Source: Paraoerskovia sediminicola
Lineage (GTDB): Bacteria; Actinomycetota; Actinomycetes; Actinomycetales; Cellulomonadaceae
Assembly (NCBI RefSeq): GCF_030296575.1
Contig: NZ_AP027729.1
Coordinates: 806,001-870,000, forward strand
Direction of reading: 5' to 3'
Length of the DNA: 64,000 nt
Below the pieces are notes generated by a model, which saw nothing but the letters and a program-made list of their open reading frames with translations, was not told the DNA's origin and searched no databases. The position numbers were made by a program, and so were the translations under genes. Positions within the stretch are counted from its first letter, which is position 1. Every line of letters begins with the position of its first letter. Of this stretch, positions 63,894 to 64,000 are shown piece by piece.

Positions 63894-64000
63894 TCAGCGG
63901 GAGGAGCGCCCGCGACGGCGCAGGCTGCGACGGTCGGCGAGGAGCACGAGGACCCCCGCCAGCAGCACGGTGAAGGTGGTGGTGCCGAGCACGATCACGG
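63894..64000 (-). CDS. C-terminal end of a membrane-anchored protein (5' truncated by window edge)
   Basis: Only the last 34 codons are inside the window: IVLGTTTFTVLLAGVLVLLADRRSLRRRGRSSR. This is one hydrophobic helix followed by a basic tail, so a C-terminal membrane anchor or last helix. The family cannot be identified from this. Confidence 0.55.
   Translation of the reverse strand, partial: VIVLGTTTFTVLLAGVLVLLADRRSLRRRGRSSR

Overview
The window is about 73% GC, packed with co-directional genes that overlap by ATGA or GTGA, and carries markers restricted to Actinobacteria: mycothiol synthase (mshD), a BldC-type regulator, DUF3073, DUF4244 next to an ssd/tad pilus locus, and DUF3618. Together with a C50-type carotenoid cluster this points to Micrococcales, perhaps near Cellulomonadaceae/Promicromonosporaceae; that placement is inference. 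I see no insertion sequence, prophage, integrase, CRISPR array or origin.

Layout. (1) 1-6.6 kb: assimilatory nitrate/nitrite locus on the minus strand (nirB-nirD-nitrate transporter-molybdopterin nitrate reductase, the last cut by the window edge), divergent from mobA, with a CRP/GlxR-type palindrome between them. (2) 6.6-15.2 kb: MrfA-like helicase, then a minus-strand tad (Flp-type pilus) operon from an Ssd/CpaE-like ATPase through TadA, TadB, TadC, a DUF4244 pilin and two TadE-like proteins, divergent from a HAD phosphatase. (3) 15.2-18.8 kb: acetyl-CoA synthetase and a DMT-like membrane protein, separated by a 60-bp inverted repeat. (4) 18.8-31.2 kb: the most distinctive region. Two minus-strand operons (flavin reductase / FAD oxidoreductase / MFS; deaminase-like amidohydrolase / NMT1-type ABC transporter / FAD-linked oxidase / creatininase-family hydrolase / second amidohydrolase) flank an XRE-cupin regulator. 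Related TGT-N11-ACA palindromes lie at the head of both operons. It looks like an inducible uptake-and-degradation regulon for an unidentified N-rich, probably heterocyclic, compound. (5) 31.3-37.4 kb: mshD, polyphosphate kinase, a Nudix-phosphatase fusion and a Pit phosphate transporter with its DUF47 partner: phosphate and thiol physiology. (6) 37.6-49.7 kb: mixed housekeeping and membrane genes (msrB, DEAD-box helicase, M50 protease, DoxX, DedA, GDPD, PfkB kinase, surE, MscS) and tRNA-Lys. (7) 50-58 kb: M15 peptidase with a structured leader, the carotenoid operon crtE-B-I-Ye-Yf-Eb, galE. (8) 58-64 kb: tRNA-Glu/Asp/Phe, holin-like and DUF3618 pair, bldC, DUF3073, purM, purF.

Sequence quality matters here. 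Twelve genes need a total of sixteen restored single bases to read through, always a missing base and mostly in a run of four or five G or C; a tRNA shows the same defect. I treat these as probable sequencing or assembly deletions rather than real pseudogenes, and mark each one. Many genes (mobA, the HAD gene, galE, crtE, mscS, doxX and others) have a TAnnnT -10 hexamer 6-8 nt before the start codon, which indicates frequent leaderless transcription and helped choose start codons.
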